The notes: a model not told the origin generated them from the sequence alone. 34,389 bases of DNA from JBOGWP01 sp050693875 (GCA_050693875.1 JBOGWP010000085.1:1-34389); one strand, 5' to 3'. Counted from the stretch's first letter, positions 7,796 through 15,644 are shown. Program-made: numbers and translations.

Positions 7796-8089
7796 ATGGA
7801 TGAAGCCACTCTCATGGAGGCTGCCCGGTACCACATGCTCGCGGTTCTCTCGGGGGACCGTCAGGGCGCCATGCAGGACGTCGTGGAGAATGCGAGGACA
7901 CAGGCCGAGCCGGTCTTTGCGGCCCTCCCGCCGAAGGTCGAGGAGGCCGAGGTGATGCAGGTGACCCAGGACGCCGACCAGTTCGTGGTCGAATACAACT
8001 ACATCGGCGGCGACACCGACGTCGTCGTGGAGAGCGTGTGGCAGGAGCAGGAAGGCAAGCCGGTGATCATCGGGATTCGCCTCTCCTGA
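7796..8089 (+). CDS. Hypothetical acidic protein
   Basis: A 97-residue protein beginning at an ATG preceded by AAGGAGGA at normal spacing. The N-terminal half is predicted helical (MDEATLMEAARYHMLAVLSG). The C-terminal half, with FVVEYNYIGGDTDVVVESVW and KPVIIGIRLS, is strand-rich and ends like a small alpha/beta domain of the NTF2 or nuclear-transport type. There are no catalytic motifs, signal peptide or membrane segment. It converges with the lytic transglycosylase gene, ten bases from that stop. I do not recognise the family. Confidence 0.68.
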   Translation: MDEATLMEAARYHMLAVLSGDRQGAMQDVVENARTQAEPVFAALPPKVEEAEVMQVTQDADQFVVEYNYIGGDTDVVVESVWQEQEGKPVIIGIRLS

Positions 8090-8099
8090 CCTCCGGGAT

Positions 8100-8996
8100 C
8101 TACCCTCCGTAGCCCTCTTCCAGCAGGACGTCGCCCGATGTGGTTCGGACGTAGACCTGCCAGTGGTAGTAGCCGAGATAGGCGCGGTCGACGGCGATCA
8201 TCTGTGACGCGTACAGGGTGATCGCCCGGACGTAACGCCGGCTCGGGTTGTAGGCGTACAGCGCCCCGGCCATGTTCTCCGGCGCGCCGTGAGCCTGCAG
8301 GTACCGGCCCGCCGCCAGGATGGCATCGCCAGGGTCGTTGATGTCCCCCCTTCCATACCGAGCCCAGGTTGCCGGGAGGAACTGCATCGGTCCCTGCGCG
8401 CCCGCCGGGCTGGTTCCACGGATGCGTCCCATCCGGGTCTCCACCAGGTGGATCGCGGCGAGGAACTGCCAGGCGACGCCGAACTCGGCCTCCGCCTGCC
8501 GAAAGTGGCCGAGCAGCTCCTCTGCGGGAGGCGGAGAGACGATGCGCCATGCCGGGAGGCTCGTCACGGGTCGCGTCAGCGCGCGCAGCTCGACGCCCGC
8601 CTCGATGTTCGCCTTCACGGCCGGACGCAGGGCCGGCGAAACCGCGCTCACGACGGAATTCACCAAGTCGGGGCGAGCCGCCAGCGTGCGGTAGGCGACC
8701 TGCTGTCGCGGACCCAGATCGGGAAGCTGCCCGGGCAGCGTTGCTGGGTTCCGGATCGCCTGCTCAACGGTATCCAGCTCCGCGGCGAGATGCGCCGTGT
8801 CGTCTCCGGGGGGCGGCGTGGTCGCGGCCACAGGCGGCGGGATCTGTGAGGGGGCGAGGGGTGGAGCGGCAGACGAAGGTTCGAGGAGGATGCTGTGGGA
8901 GGGCGAAGCGGTTGCCTCGGACGCCGTCTCCGGCCGGTTGCTCGCACCGGTGCACGCCGCCCCGAGAAGCAGGGCGGCGAGCAGGCCAGCGGATAT
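8100..8996 (-). CDS. Lytic murein transglycosylase-like lipoprotein, apparent ATA start
   Basis: A secreted peptidoglycan-cleaving enzyme of the soluble lytic transglycosylase/lysozyme-like fold. The catalytic Glu186 is in AAIHLVETRMGRI, followed by GAQGPMQFLPATWARYG (199-215) and ALYAYNPSRRYV (245-256), the usual GxMQ and YN landmarks. The N-terminus is a lipoprotein signal with lipobox LGAAC (Cys15), then a Pro/Ser/Thr linker (20-65) and a helical spacer. No ATG, GTG or TTG exists in frame near the signal. The codon at the expected place, in TAA-CG-ATA coupling with the upstream gene, is ATA, giving 298 residues. The real start could be this ATA, a CTG four codons later, or an ATG altered by mutation or error. 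The catalytic domain itself is intact. Confidence 0.82.
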   Translation of the reverse strand: MSAGLLAALLLGAACTGASNRPETASEATASPSHSILLEPSSAAPPLAPSQIPPPVAATTPPPGDDTAHLAAELDTVEQAIRNPATLPGQLPDLGPRQQVAYRTLAARPDLVNSVVSAVSPALRPAVKANIEAGVELRALTRPVTSLPAWRIVSPPPAEELLGHFRQAEAEFGVAWQFLAAIHLVETRMGRIRGTSPAGAQGPMQFLPATWARYGRGDINDPGDAILAAGRYLQAHGAPENMAGALYAYNPSRRYVRAITLYASQMIAVDRAYLGYYHWQVYVRTTSGDVLLEEGYGG

Positions 8997-8998
8997 CG

Positions 8999-9454
8999 TT
9001 ACGGGCCGATCAGCAACGAGCCCTTGAGATCGTGGGTTCCCTCGGTGAGGGTGAACACGACCGTGTCCGAAGCCCGCGCGCCGGCTCGGATCCGGCCGAT
9101 CTCGACCGGGATGGAGACCCTGCCGAGCACCAGCGCAACGCTCCCGCGCCAGAGCCTGGGAGTGCGGTTGACGATCGCGACGATCATCGCCACCTTGCCG
9201 GGACCTTCGCCGCGCGCTCGCAGATCGAGGATCAGACCTCCGCACAACCCCTCCTGCTCCCCTCGGCTGAGCCGCGTCGACGTCAGGACCGACGGGCGCC
9301 GATCCTTGCCGATGACGAGCGTGAAGGGGGTGTTCGACTCCTCCCGGCAGGTCAGAACATGGGTCAGCCCTCGTAGCGAGGAGGCCGCAATCGGGATGAG
9401 GAACACCCCGAGAAAGGCGAAGAGCGCGAGCCGCGCCCGGAGCATTGCCGGCAT
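8999..9454 (-). CDS. Predicted secreted or membrane-anchored protein of unknown function
   Basis: A 151-residue protein with an N-terminal hydrophobic segment (about 7-25, LALFAFLGVFLIPIAASS), then a beta-rich domain with two Cys (LTCREE and GLCGGL) that may form a disulfide outside the cell. Its stop is two bases before the apparent ATA start of the lytic transglycosylase lipoprotein, so the two are probably one transcription unit and may act together at the cell wall. The start is ATG at 9454 or ATG at 9445, both before the hydrophobic segment; neither has a strong ribosome-binding site. No family is recognised with certainty. Confidence 0.72.
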   Translation of the reverse strand: MPAMLRARLALFAFLGVFLIPIAASSLRGLTHVLTCREESNTPFTLVIGKDRRPSVLTSTRLSRGEQEGLCGGLILDLRARGEGPGKVAMIVAIVNRTPRLWRGSVALVLGRVSIPVEIGRIRAGARASDTVVFTLTEGTHDLKGSLLIGP

Positions 9455-9510
9455 CGACCAAGTGTCCCGGTGATAGGGGGAAGAGTCAACGATCCACCGC
9501 GCCGGAGCAG

Positions 9511-9516
9511 TAGGCT
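9511..9516 (+). promoter_or_regulatory. -10 box TAGGCT, likely leaderless promoter of the methyltransferase gene
   Basis: TAGGCT followed by exactly six bases and then the ATG at 9523, with no ribosome-binding site. No -35 is visible. Confidence 0.5.
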
Positions 9517-9522
9517 GCTCCC

Positions 9523-10017
9523 ATGGATACGAACCTGAAGCCTCTCCCGGAACGCTTCGTCTACGACTCGCCCCTCGGTCCCCTCGCGATCGGACTCGAC
9601 GGCGGGGCGGTGGCCGAGCTCCGCTTTGATGCGGGGGCAGCGCCGGTCCTCCCGGCCGGCCACCCGTTGTGTGCGCGCCTCGATGCCTACTTCCGTGACG
9701 GATCGCCGCTCGACGACGTCGAGGTGCAGATCGGCGGGGGTGACTTCGCCCGAAGGGTCGGCGCGGTCCTGCGAACGATCCCCGCGGGCGAAGTCAGGAA
9801 CTACGGCTGGGTTGCGGAGCGCGCCGGCCACCCGCGGGCCGCCCGGGCGGTCGGCCGGGCGGTCGGCGCCAACCCGGTCGCCATCCTCGTCCCGTGCCAT
9901 CGCGTGGTCGCCCGGAATGGGCTCGGCGGGTACGGAGGAGGCCTCGGCCGGAAAGAGGCGCTGCTCCGGCTGGAGAAGGCGCGCCGCCCGGGGAGCCTGC
10001 AGCCCATCGTGGGATAG
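9523..10017 (+). CDS. ogt: Methylated-DNA--[protein]-cysteine S-methyltransferase
   Basis: Suicide repair protein that moves alkyl groups from O6-alkylguanine or O4-alkylthymine in DNA to its own Cys. It has 164 residues, the usual single-domain length: a short N-terminal domain, then the DNA-binding domain with IPAGEVRNYGWVAERAGHPRAARAVG (recognition helix; the Arg finger is in the AARAVG part) and the active site ILVPCHRVV with Cys125. NGLGGYGGGLGRKEALLRLE closes the domain as in the Ogt/MGMT family. The start at 9523 follows a leaderless-type promoter. It is convergent with the glycine cleavage genes. It is one of three alkylation-repair-type genes in this window, though not clustered with the others. 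Confidence 0.96.
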   Translation: MDTNLKPLPERFVYDSPLGPLAIGLDGGAVAELRFDAGAAPVLPAGHPLCARLDAYFRDGSPLDDVEVQIGGGDFARRVGAVLRTIPAGEVRNYGWVAERAGHPRAARAVGRAVGANPVAILVPCHRVVARNGLGGYGGGLGRKEALLRLEKARRPGSLQPIVG

Positions 10018-10138
10018 AGCGGATCCGGCCGGCCGGTCGGCGGCACTGAGCGCCCCAATCGTCACGCGCACCTGTCGCTTGCGGATCGCCCCGATGGTTT
10101 CGACCCGAAGCGCTCCGAGTCGGACCTTCCGTCTGCTT

Positions 10139-11611
10139 TCACGCCGGCTCCCATCGCAGCACGAGCTTGCGAGCGGCGCGTGCCTCATCGAGCCGGCGGA
10201 CGGGGGTGGTAACGGGCGCCTCGCGCAGCAGGTCGGGGTCACTCTCGGCCTCCCCGGCGACCTGGAGAAGGGCGTCGGCCAGCTCGTCGAGCGACTGCTT
10301 CGACTCCGTCTCGGTGGGCTCAGCCATCAGCGCCTCGTCGACGACCAGCGGGAAATAGACAGTGGGGGGATGCACACCGAGATCGATGAGGCGCTTGGCG
10401 ATGTCCATGGCCCGGACGCCGTGCTTGCGGAACCGCTTGGCCGTCGCGACCAGCTCGTGCATGCATATCCCCGGATAGGCGGCGGGGTAGGCGCTCTGGA
10501 TGCGCGCGCGCAGGTAGTTGGCGTTGAGCACGGCCCGCTCGGTGACGCGCTGCAAGCCGTCCCCGCCGAGGGCGCGCAGATACGCGTACGCCCGCACCAC
10601 CACGGCAAAGTTCCCGTGGAAACCGTGGATGCGACCGATCGAATCCGGACGGTCTTCGTCCCAGAAATATCGCCCCGTCGCGGGCTCATGACCGACCAAC
10701 GGACTCGGGAGGAATCGCTCGAGGCGCTTCGAGACGGCAACGGGGCCGGCCCCCGGTCCCCCGCCGCCGTGCGGGGTCGAGAAGGTCTTGTGCAAGTTGA
10801 GGTGCACGAGGTCGAACCCCATGTCGCCGGGACGTACCTTGCCGAGGATGGCGTTGAGGTTGGCTCCGTCGAAGTAGAGCAGTCCGCCGACCGAATGAAC
10901 GGCCTCGGCAATCCGCTCGATGTCCCGCTCGAAGAGCCCCAGCGTGTTCGGGTTGGTGAGCATCAGGCCGACGACATGCCCGTCGAGCGCGCTTCGCAGC
11001 GCAGCGAGGTCGATCAGCCCACGCGGGTCGGAGGGAATCTGACGGACCTGGTAGCCGGCGAGGCGCACGCTCGCCGGGTTGGTCCCGTGTGCGGAGTCGG
11101 GGATCAGCACGACCTGCCGCGGATCGCCGGCGGCGGTGTGGTGCGCGCGCATGACGAGCAGCCCGACCAGCTCACCCTGCGCACCCGCGGCGGGCTGGAA
11201 CGTCACGCGCGCCAGGCCGGTGATCTCCGCAAGCAACTGCTCCATCTCCCAGAGCAGCGCCAGCGCCCCCTGCGTGTGCTCGGCGGGCTGCCACGGATGA
11301 AGCGTGCGGAAGCCGGGAAGGGCTGCGGCCTCTTCGTTGATCTTCGGGTTGTACTTCATCGTGCAGGAGCCGAGCGGATAGCTCCCGACGTCGACCGCCC
11401 AATTCAGCTGGGACAGGCGGGTGTAGTGACGAACGAGGTCGATCTCCGAGACCTCGGGAAGGCGTGGAGGGGCGGCGCGGAGGAGGTGGGCAGGGATCGA
11501 CGATTCCGGGGCGAGCGTGTCGCCCCCCGGCCGAGGGATCGAGGAGGCGCGCCGGCCAGGGACGGACCGGTCGAAGATGGTCGGGCCGACCCCCGATCGC
11601 TCGCGCTTCAC
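10139..11611 (-). CDS. gcvPB: Glycine dehydrogenase (decarboxylating) subunit 2
   Basis: Subunit 2 of the two-subunit P protein of the glycine cleavage system. With subunit 1 it decarboxylates glycine and passes aminomethyl to lipoyl-GcvH. It has 490 residues. The pyridoxal-phosphate Lys275 is in HLNLHKTFSTPHGGGGPG, and LGSCTMKYNPK (81-90), DSAHGTNPAS (172-181) and TNPNTLGLFE (219-228) are family landmarks. The frame is open upstream to 11887, but the GTG at 11611 overlaps the gcvPA stop as GTGA and gives the family length. It is the last gene of the long minus-strand run. No terminator with a T-run is evident between it and the convergent ogt. Confidence 0.97.
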   Translation of the reverse strand: MKRERSGVGPTIFDRSVPGRRASSIPRPGGDTLAPESSIPAHLLRAAPPRLPEVSEIDLVRHYTRLSQLNWAVDVGSYPLGSCTMKYNPKINEEAAALPGFRTLHPWQPAEHTQGALALLWEMEQLLAEITGLARVTFQPAAGAQGELVGLLVMRAHHTAAGDPRQVVLIPDSAHGTNPASVRLAGYQVRQIPSDPRGLIDLAALRSALDGHVVGLMLTNPNTLGLFERDIERIAEAVHSVGGLLYFDGANLNAILGKVRPGDMGFDLVHLNLHKTFSTPHGGGGPGAGPVAVSKRLERFLPSPLVGHEPATGRYFWDEDRPDSIGRIHGFHGNFAVVVRAYAYLRALGGDGLQRVTERAVLNANYLRARIQSAYPAAYPGICMHELVATAKRFRKHGVRAMDIAKRLIDLGVHPPTVYFPLVVDEALMAEPTETESKQSLDELADALLQVAGEAESDPDLLREAPVTTPVRRLDEARAARKLVLRWEPA

Positions 11612-12936
11612 GCCACCACCACTGCGAGCGCCTTTGCGAGCCGTTCCACCTCGTCGGCGCTCCGCCGTTCCGTCACGGCCACGAGCACCGCATTGCCGAT
11701 CCACGGGAACCAACGCCGAAGTGCCGGGCCGAGGAGAAAGCCCTCCGAGGCCAGCGCCCGGACCACCTCGGTGTCGTCCATCGGCAATCTCAGCACGAAC
11801 TCCTTGAACGTCGGGACGTCGAATGCCAGCGAGCAGCCCTGTACCGAAGACAGCAGCTCTGCGGTGTGCCGAGCCCCCGCAAGACACGTCTCGCCGAGCT
11901 CGCGCAGGCCGCGCGGCCCCAACCAGGCGAGGTAGACCGAGGCGGCGATCGCCATCAGCGTCTGGTTCGTGCAGACGTTCGAGGTCGCCTTCTCGCGCCG
12001 GATGTGCTGCTCGCGCGCTTGGAGGGTGAGCACGTAGCCGGGCGTCCCGTCGACGTCCACGGTGGCGCCGACGATACGGCCGGGGACGCGCCGGACGTGC
12101 TCGGTACGAGTGGCCAGGATGCCGAGATAGGGCCCGCCGTAGTTCAGGCTGCCGCCGAGCGACTGCCCCTCGCCGGTGACGACGTCGGCCCCCAGCGCGC
12201 CGGGGGCCTCGAGGATTCCCGCCGCCAGCGGGTCGAAGGAGACGACGAGCAGTGCGCCCTCGGCGTGCGCGGCATCCGCAGCCGCTCGCAGGTCCTCGAT
12301 CCCGCCGAGGAAGTTGGGCTGAGCGATGACGACGCAGGCCGACTCGGAGCAGTCGGCGACGTGGGTGGTGCCGGTGCGCGCCGACGCCGTGACGATCTCG
12401 TACCCGCGGCCGGGCGCGAGCGTCTCGAGCACCCGGCGATAGGTGGGATCGAGCCCCTCGCTGACCATCACCCGCGAGCGGCCGGTCGCTCCCAACGCGA
12501 GGTTGACTCCCTCGGCCAGGGCGCTCGCCCCGTCGTAGAGGCTGGCGTTGGCGACCTCCATCCCGGTGAGCTCGCAGATCATCGTCTGGTACTCGAAGAG
12601 CGCGGCGAGCACCCCCTGCGAGAGCTCGGGCTGATACGGGGTGTACGAGGTCGCGAACTCGGAACGGTAGGCGAGATGCCGGACCGGGGCGGGGACGTAG
12701 TGGTCGTAGGCACCGCCCCCGGCGAAGCAGGTGAGCCGGTCCGTGCCGACGTTCCGAGCGGCAAGGCCGGCGAGGAGGTCGAGGACCTCGTTCTCGGCGA
12801 GACCGGTGGGGAGGTCGAGGGGGCGGTGCAGCCGGACCGCCTCGGGGATCGGTTCGAACAGGTCGTCGAGGGAGCCTACGCCGATCGCCGCGAGCATCGC
12901 CTCGATGTCTTCGTTCGTATGAGGGGTGTAGTCCAC
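11608..12936 (-). CDS. gcvPA: Glycine dehydrogenase (decarboxylating) subunit 1
   Basis: Subunit 1 of the split P protein; it pairs with GcvPB to form the active decarboxylase. The 442 residues show the typical N-terminus VDYTPHTNEDIEAMLAAIG, then FAGGGAYDHYVPAPV, TSYTPYQPELSQGVL and LTGMEVANASLYDGA, all diagnostic of this subunit. It starts at GTG 12936, five bases after the gcvT stop, with GAGG of the ribosome-binding site inside the end of gcvT. It overlaps gcvPB by four bases. As in other split enzymes, this subunit does not carry the cofactor-binding Lys. Confidence 0.97.
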   Translation of the reverse strand: MDYTPHTNEDIEAMLAAIGVGSLDDLFEPIPEAVRLHRPLDLPTGLAENEVLDLLAGLAARNVGTDRLTCFAGGGAYDHYVPAPVRHLAYRSEFATSYTPYQPELSQGVLAALFEYQTMICELTGMEVANASLYDGASALAEGVNLALGATGRSRVMVSEGLDPTYRRVLETLAPGRGYEIVTASARTGTTHVADCSESACVVIAQPNFLGGIEDLRAAADAAHAEGALLVVSFDPLAAGILEAPGALGADVVTGEGQSLGGSLNYGGPYLGILATRTEHVRRVPGRIVGATVDVDGTPGYVLTLQAREQHIRREKATSNVCTNQTLMAIAASVYLAWLGPRGLRELGETCLAGARHTAELLSSVQGCSLAFDVPTFKEFVLRLPMDDTEVVRALASEGFLLGPALRRWFPWIGNAVLVAVTERRSADEVERLAKALAVVVA

Positions 12937-12941
12937 GTGGC

Positions 12942-14033
12942 TCAGCCTCGCCCGGTCGCCGGTCGGATGAACGGGGGCTTCACTACCTCCATCGGAAGAT
13001 GCTTCCCCCGGACGTCCACGGAGAGGATCGTACCCGGGCTCGCGAGCTCCGTGGGGACATACGCGAGGGCGACCCCCTTGCCCAGGACCGGCGAGATGTT
13101 GCCGCTCGCCACCTTGCCGACGTGGGTCCCGTCGTGGAGGATGGGGTGGCCGTGGCGGGGAATGCCAGGGCCGCCCGCGAGCATCCCAACGAGGCGTCGA
13201 TGCGGCCCTTCCTCGCGCATCCTCAGGACCCGGTCACGCCCCCGAAACACCGGCTTGTTCCAGTCGACCACCCAACCGAGCCCTGCCTCGACGGGGTTGG
13301 TATCCGGCCCGATGTCCTGTCCGTGCAGTGGATAGGCCATCTCGAGGCGGAGCGTATCCCGGGCTCCGAGCCCGGCAGGAAGGATGTCGAACTCGGCACC
13401 GGCCTCGAGCAGCATCCGCCAGACCGCGACGGAGCGCTCCGACTCGACGAACAGCTCGAACCCGTACTCACCCGTGTAGCCGGTGCGGGCGACCTGCACC
13501 CCGGAGCCGGTAATCTCGAAGTCGGCGAACCGATGGAGCCGCAGGGCGTTTGCCCCCGGCATCACCTGCTCGGCGATCTCGCGGGCTCGGGGGCCCTGCA
13601 GCGCGATGATCGCCCACCGTTCCCGCCCATCCTCGATGCGGACGTCGCCGCTCGACGCCGCACGCAGCGCATCGACCACCGCCGGAGTGTTGGCGGCGTT
13701 CGGCACCACGACGAACGACCCCGGCCGCCGGTAGACGAACAGGTCGTCGACGATTCCGCCGTCCTCGGTCAGCAGCAGGTTGTAGCGTGCCTGCCCATCC
13801 TCGAGAGACTCCACCGGCCCGGGAAGCAGGCGCTCGAGGAGGCTGCCGGCCGCCCCGCCGGTGACCTCGACCTTGCCGAGATGGGACACGTCGAACAGCC
13901 CCGCGCGCTCTCGGACCGCCCGATGCTCGGCGATCACTCCGGAAAAGGTGAGGGGCATCTCCCATCCCGCGAACTCGACGATGCGAGCCCCGAGTCGACG
14001 ATGCTCGTCGTGAAGGGAAGTTCGAAACGTCAC
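12942..14033 (-). CDS. gcvT: Glycine cleavage system aminomethyltransferase (T protein)
   Basis: Transfers the methylene carbon from aminomethyl-lipoyl GcvH to tetrahydrofolate and releases ammonia. It has 363 residues. VEFAGWEMPLTFSG and LFDVSHLGKVEV lie near the N-terminus, QARYNLLLTEDGGIVDDLFVY is the folate-site core with the key Asp, and YTGEYGFELF plus GLGARDTLRLEMAYPL follow. The C-terminal domain contains VGKVASGNISPVLGKGVALAYV. It starts at GTG 14033 overlapping the upstream stop as GTGA; the open frame beyond it (to 14195) is out of register with the family. It is co-transcribed with gcvPA and gcvPB. Confidence 0.97.
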   Translation of the reverse strand: MTFRTSLHDEHRRLGARIVEFAGWEMPLTFSGVIAEHRAVRERAGLFDVSHLGKVEVTGGAAGSLLERLLPGPVESLEDGQARYNLLLTEDGGIVDDLFVYRRPGSFVVVPNAANTPAVVDALRAASSGDVRIEDGRERWAIIALQGPRAREIAEQVMPGANALRLHRFADFEITGSGVQVARTGYTGEYGFELFVESERSVAVWRMLLEAGAEFDILPAGLGARDTLRLEMAYPLHGQDIGPDTNPVEAGLGWVVDWNKPVFRGRDRVLRMREEGPHRRLVGMLAGGPGIPRHGHPILHDGTHVGKVASGNISPVLGKGVALAYVPTELASPGTILSVDVRGKHLPMEVVKPPFIRPATGRG

Positions 14034-14494
14034 CTGGTCTTCTGCTTCCCCGCTCCTGCCTTCGCGATTGCGGAAGGCGCGGCGCCGCTGCGGCGGCGCG
14101 GTTTGGGGAAGTCGACGACTTCGTCGGATGAGGCGTCGTCGAGGCCGTACTTCGCGATGAGCTGGAGGTAATCGCGCTGGTAGAAGATCTTGCACTTTAC
14201 GTCGGGATACAGCTCGCGCAGCCGGCGCACCTTTCGATTCTTCTTGGTCACGAGGCGCTGGCTCATCGTCGTGATCTCGATGAAGAGGTCGAATTCGGGC
14301 AGGTAGAAATCGGGGGTGAATTTCTGCGTGGCTCGCCCCTCACGGTCCCACTCGATGTCGAAGGAGCGCGGCTCGTAATCCCAATCGATCTGATAGAAGT
14401 CCAGCAGCCTCGCGAACTGACGCTCGGACTCGTGGGCAAACCTGACGGTGCTCGATAGGCGGGAGTCCTCGAATCCCCTGCCGCTCTTGCCGAT
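14030..14494 (-). CDS. Conserved PD-(D/E)XK-like nuclease-fold protein, apparent ATC start
   Basis: The family is one I have seen in actinobacterial genomes but cannot name. Read from the codon after the MerR stop (TGA-C-ATC, behind GGGGGAGG) it has 154 residues. The N-terminal helix AHESERQFARLLDFYQI (20-36), then FTPDFYLPEFDLFIEITT (59-76) and KKNRKVRRLRELYPDVKCKIFYQRDY (84-109) resemble the restriction-endonuclease core: Glu, then PD, then E-x-K. The last catalytic position is Thr75 (E73-I-T) rather than Lys. Residues 127-154 are a basic Ala/Lys tail. There is no in-frame ATG, GTG or TTG before an ATG at 14266, and that later start would delete the fold core. The stop overlaps gcvT as GTGA. 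It may be an inactive or altered nuclease. Confidence 0.72.
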   Translation of the reverse strand: MGKSGRGFEDSRLSSTVRFAHESERQFARLLDFYQIDWDYEPRSFDIEWDREGRATQKFTPDFYLPEFDLFIEITTMSQRLVTKKNRKVRRLRELYPDVKCKIFYQRDYLQLIAKYGLDDASSDEVVDFPKPRRRSGAAPSAIAKAGAGKQKTR

Positions 14495-14495
14495 G

Positions 14496-15008
14496 TCAGG
14501 CCTCCCCCTGTGCCTTTCGGGCCACGTCGGGCTTGGGCGGACCCGCCTCGGCGGTTTCGACGCCGGCCACCGACTCGAGCGGTCGCAGGTGCGAGACGGA
14601 CCCTCGGAGCTCCTCTTTGACCGGGTCGATCGCGATGGCGAAGACCCCCTGGCCTCGGCGGAGCAGATCGATGACCTCGTCGGGGGAGTGCCCGGCGAGC
14701 ACGGTCTTGCCGTCGCTGACCAGCGTGATGCCGCTCAGGTCGTGACCCAGGTCGCGGAGGCACTCGATGGCGTCGCGCACCCGGTGCAGGCTGACGCCGG
14801 CGTCGAGCAGCTTCTTGATCAGCTTGAGCTGGACGAGATCCTCGAATGAGTACAGGCGCTGCGTACCGGACCCGTGGGCGGGCTGGACGCTGGGAGTGGC
14901 GAGCCCGGTCCTGGCCCAGTAGTCGAGTTGCCGATAGCTGATCCCAACAATCTTGCAGACCTGGGGCCCCCGGTACCCGGCCGTCCCCAGCAACGGGGCC
15001 TGCGCCAT
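14496..15008 (-). CDS. MerR-family transcriptional regulator (second of the gcv-region pair)
   Basis: A 170-residue DNA-binding protein with an N-terminal winged helix-turn-helix (about 10-80: YRGPQVCKIVGISYRQLDYWARTG, then YSFEDLVQLKLIKKLLDAGVSL). A small C-terminal domain (about 85-150) lacks the Cys ligands of metal sensors. Its position next to the DUF151 gene matches the MerR at Rv1830 in mycobacteria. It starts at ATG 15008 behind AAGGGAG, with a strong promoter upstream. The last 25 residues are Pro/Ala/Lys-rich. The stop is one base from the apparent start of the nuclease-fold gene. The ligand and regulon are unknown; autoregulation is plausible given inverted repeats in its promoter. 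Confidence 0.9.
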   Translation of the reverse strand: MAQAPLLGTAGYRGPQVCKIVGISYRQLDYWARTGLATPSVQPAHGSGTQRLYSFEDLVQLKLIKKLLDAGVSLHRVRDAIECLRDLGHDLSGITLVSDGKTVLAGHSPDEVIDLLRRGQGVFAIAIDPVKEELRGSVSHLRPLESVAGVETAEAGPPKPDVARKAQGEA

Positions 15009-15042
15009 CGATGACTCCCTTCGGTGTAATTACGACAGGATC

Positions 15043-15106
15043 AGGCTACGGCTGGGCAGATCGGCATGTCAAGGACAGCCGGGGGAGATCAGCCTCAACT
15101 TGACAT
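15043..15106 (-). promoter_or_regulatory. Promoter of the MerR gene with flanking inverted repeat
   Basis: On the minus strand the -35 is TTGACA (15067-15072) and the -10 is TAGCCT (15043-15048), separated by 18 bp: one of the best promoters in the window. The -35 lies inside one arm of an 8-bp inverted repeat, ATGTCAAG at 15066-15073 and CTTGACAT at 15099-15106. A GTAATTAC palindrome lies in the leader at about 15026-15033. These are candidate sites for the MerR proteins encoded alongside. Confidence 0.6.
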
Positions 15107-15152
15107 CCAGAGTTCGGTGGAGCCGACGGTCGGCTACCCGGCTGACGGATCG

Positions 15153-15644
15153 CTACTGGTTGAGGAAGTCCTCCGGGGTCACCTGGTCGAGGAATTCCCG
15201 GAATTTCTGCACCTGGCTCTCCTCGGGCTCCTCGGTTCCCTCCTCCCGCAGCGGGATGCTTGCTTCGTCGAGAACCTCCTCGGCGGCAAAGATCGGTGTG
15301 CCGCTGCGCACCGCGAGCGCGATCGCATCCGAGGGTCGTGACGTAACCTCGTAGGACGTGCCGTTCGAGCGTAGGCGAATCGAGGCGTAGAACGTTCCCT
15401 CACGCAGCTCGGTGATCTCGACGAGGTCGACGGTGATCCCGACCTCGTCGAGGATGCTCTTTATGAGGTCGTGCGTCATGGGTCGCTGGGTGACGACTCC
15501 CTGGAGAGCAAACGCAATCGCAGTGGCCTCGACGGCACCAATCCAGATGGGGAGAAAGCGGTCGCCGTCGCGCTCCTTGAGGAGGACAATCGGCTGGTTG
15601 CTGGGCAGCTCGACCCGAACTCCCACGAGTGTCAGTTCGACCAC
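15153..15644 (-). CDS. Bifunctional nuclease family protein (DUF151)
   Basis: A 163-residue member of the DUF151 family (Rv1829-like), related to bifunctional DNase/RNase proteins. VGVRVELPSNQPIVLLKERDGDRFLPIWIGAVEATAIAFAL is the family signature, spanning about residues 6-46, followed by RPMTHDLIKSIL and SRPSDAIALAVRSGTPIFAAEEVL. The C-terminal tail EEPEESQVQKFREFLDQVTPEDF is typical of actinobacterial members. I chose the GTG at 15644 because it gives the usual MVEL-type start; a GTG at 15662 is possible, with GAGG close by. It lies 21 bases after hpt and 144 before merR. Nuclease activity is inferred from family only. Confidence 0.93.
   Translation of the reverse strand: MVELTLVGVRVELPSNQPIVLLKERDGDRFLPIWIGAVEATAIAFALQGVVTQRPMTHDLIKSILDEVGITVDLVEITELREGTFYASIRLRSNGTSYEVTSRPSDAIALAVRSGTPIFAAEEVLDEASIPLREEGTEEPEESQVQKFREFLDQVTPEDFLNQ

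Noticed and set aside
9626..13335. Long open plus-strand frames opposite gcvPB, gcvPA and gcvT
   Set aside because: Arg/Ser/Pro-rich shadow translations; the minus strand encodes complete known enzymes.
14034..14500. Glycine riboswitch upstream of gcvT
   Set aside because: gcvT overlaps the preceding coding sequence, leaving no leader for an aptamer.
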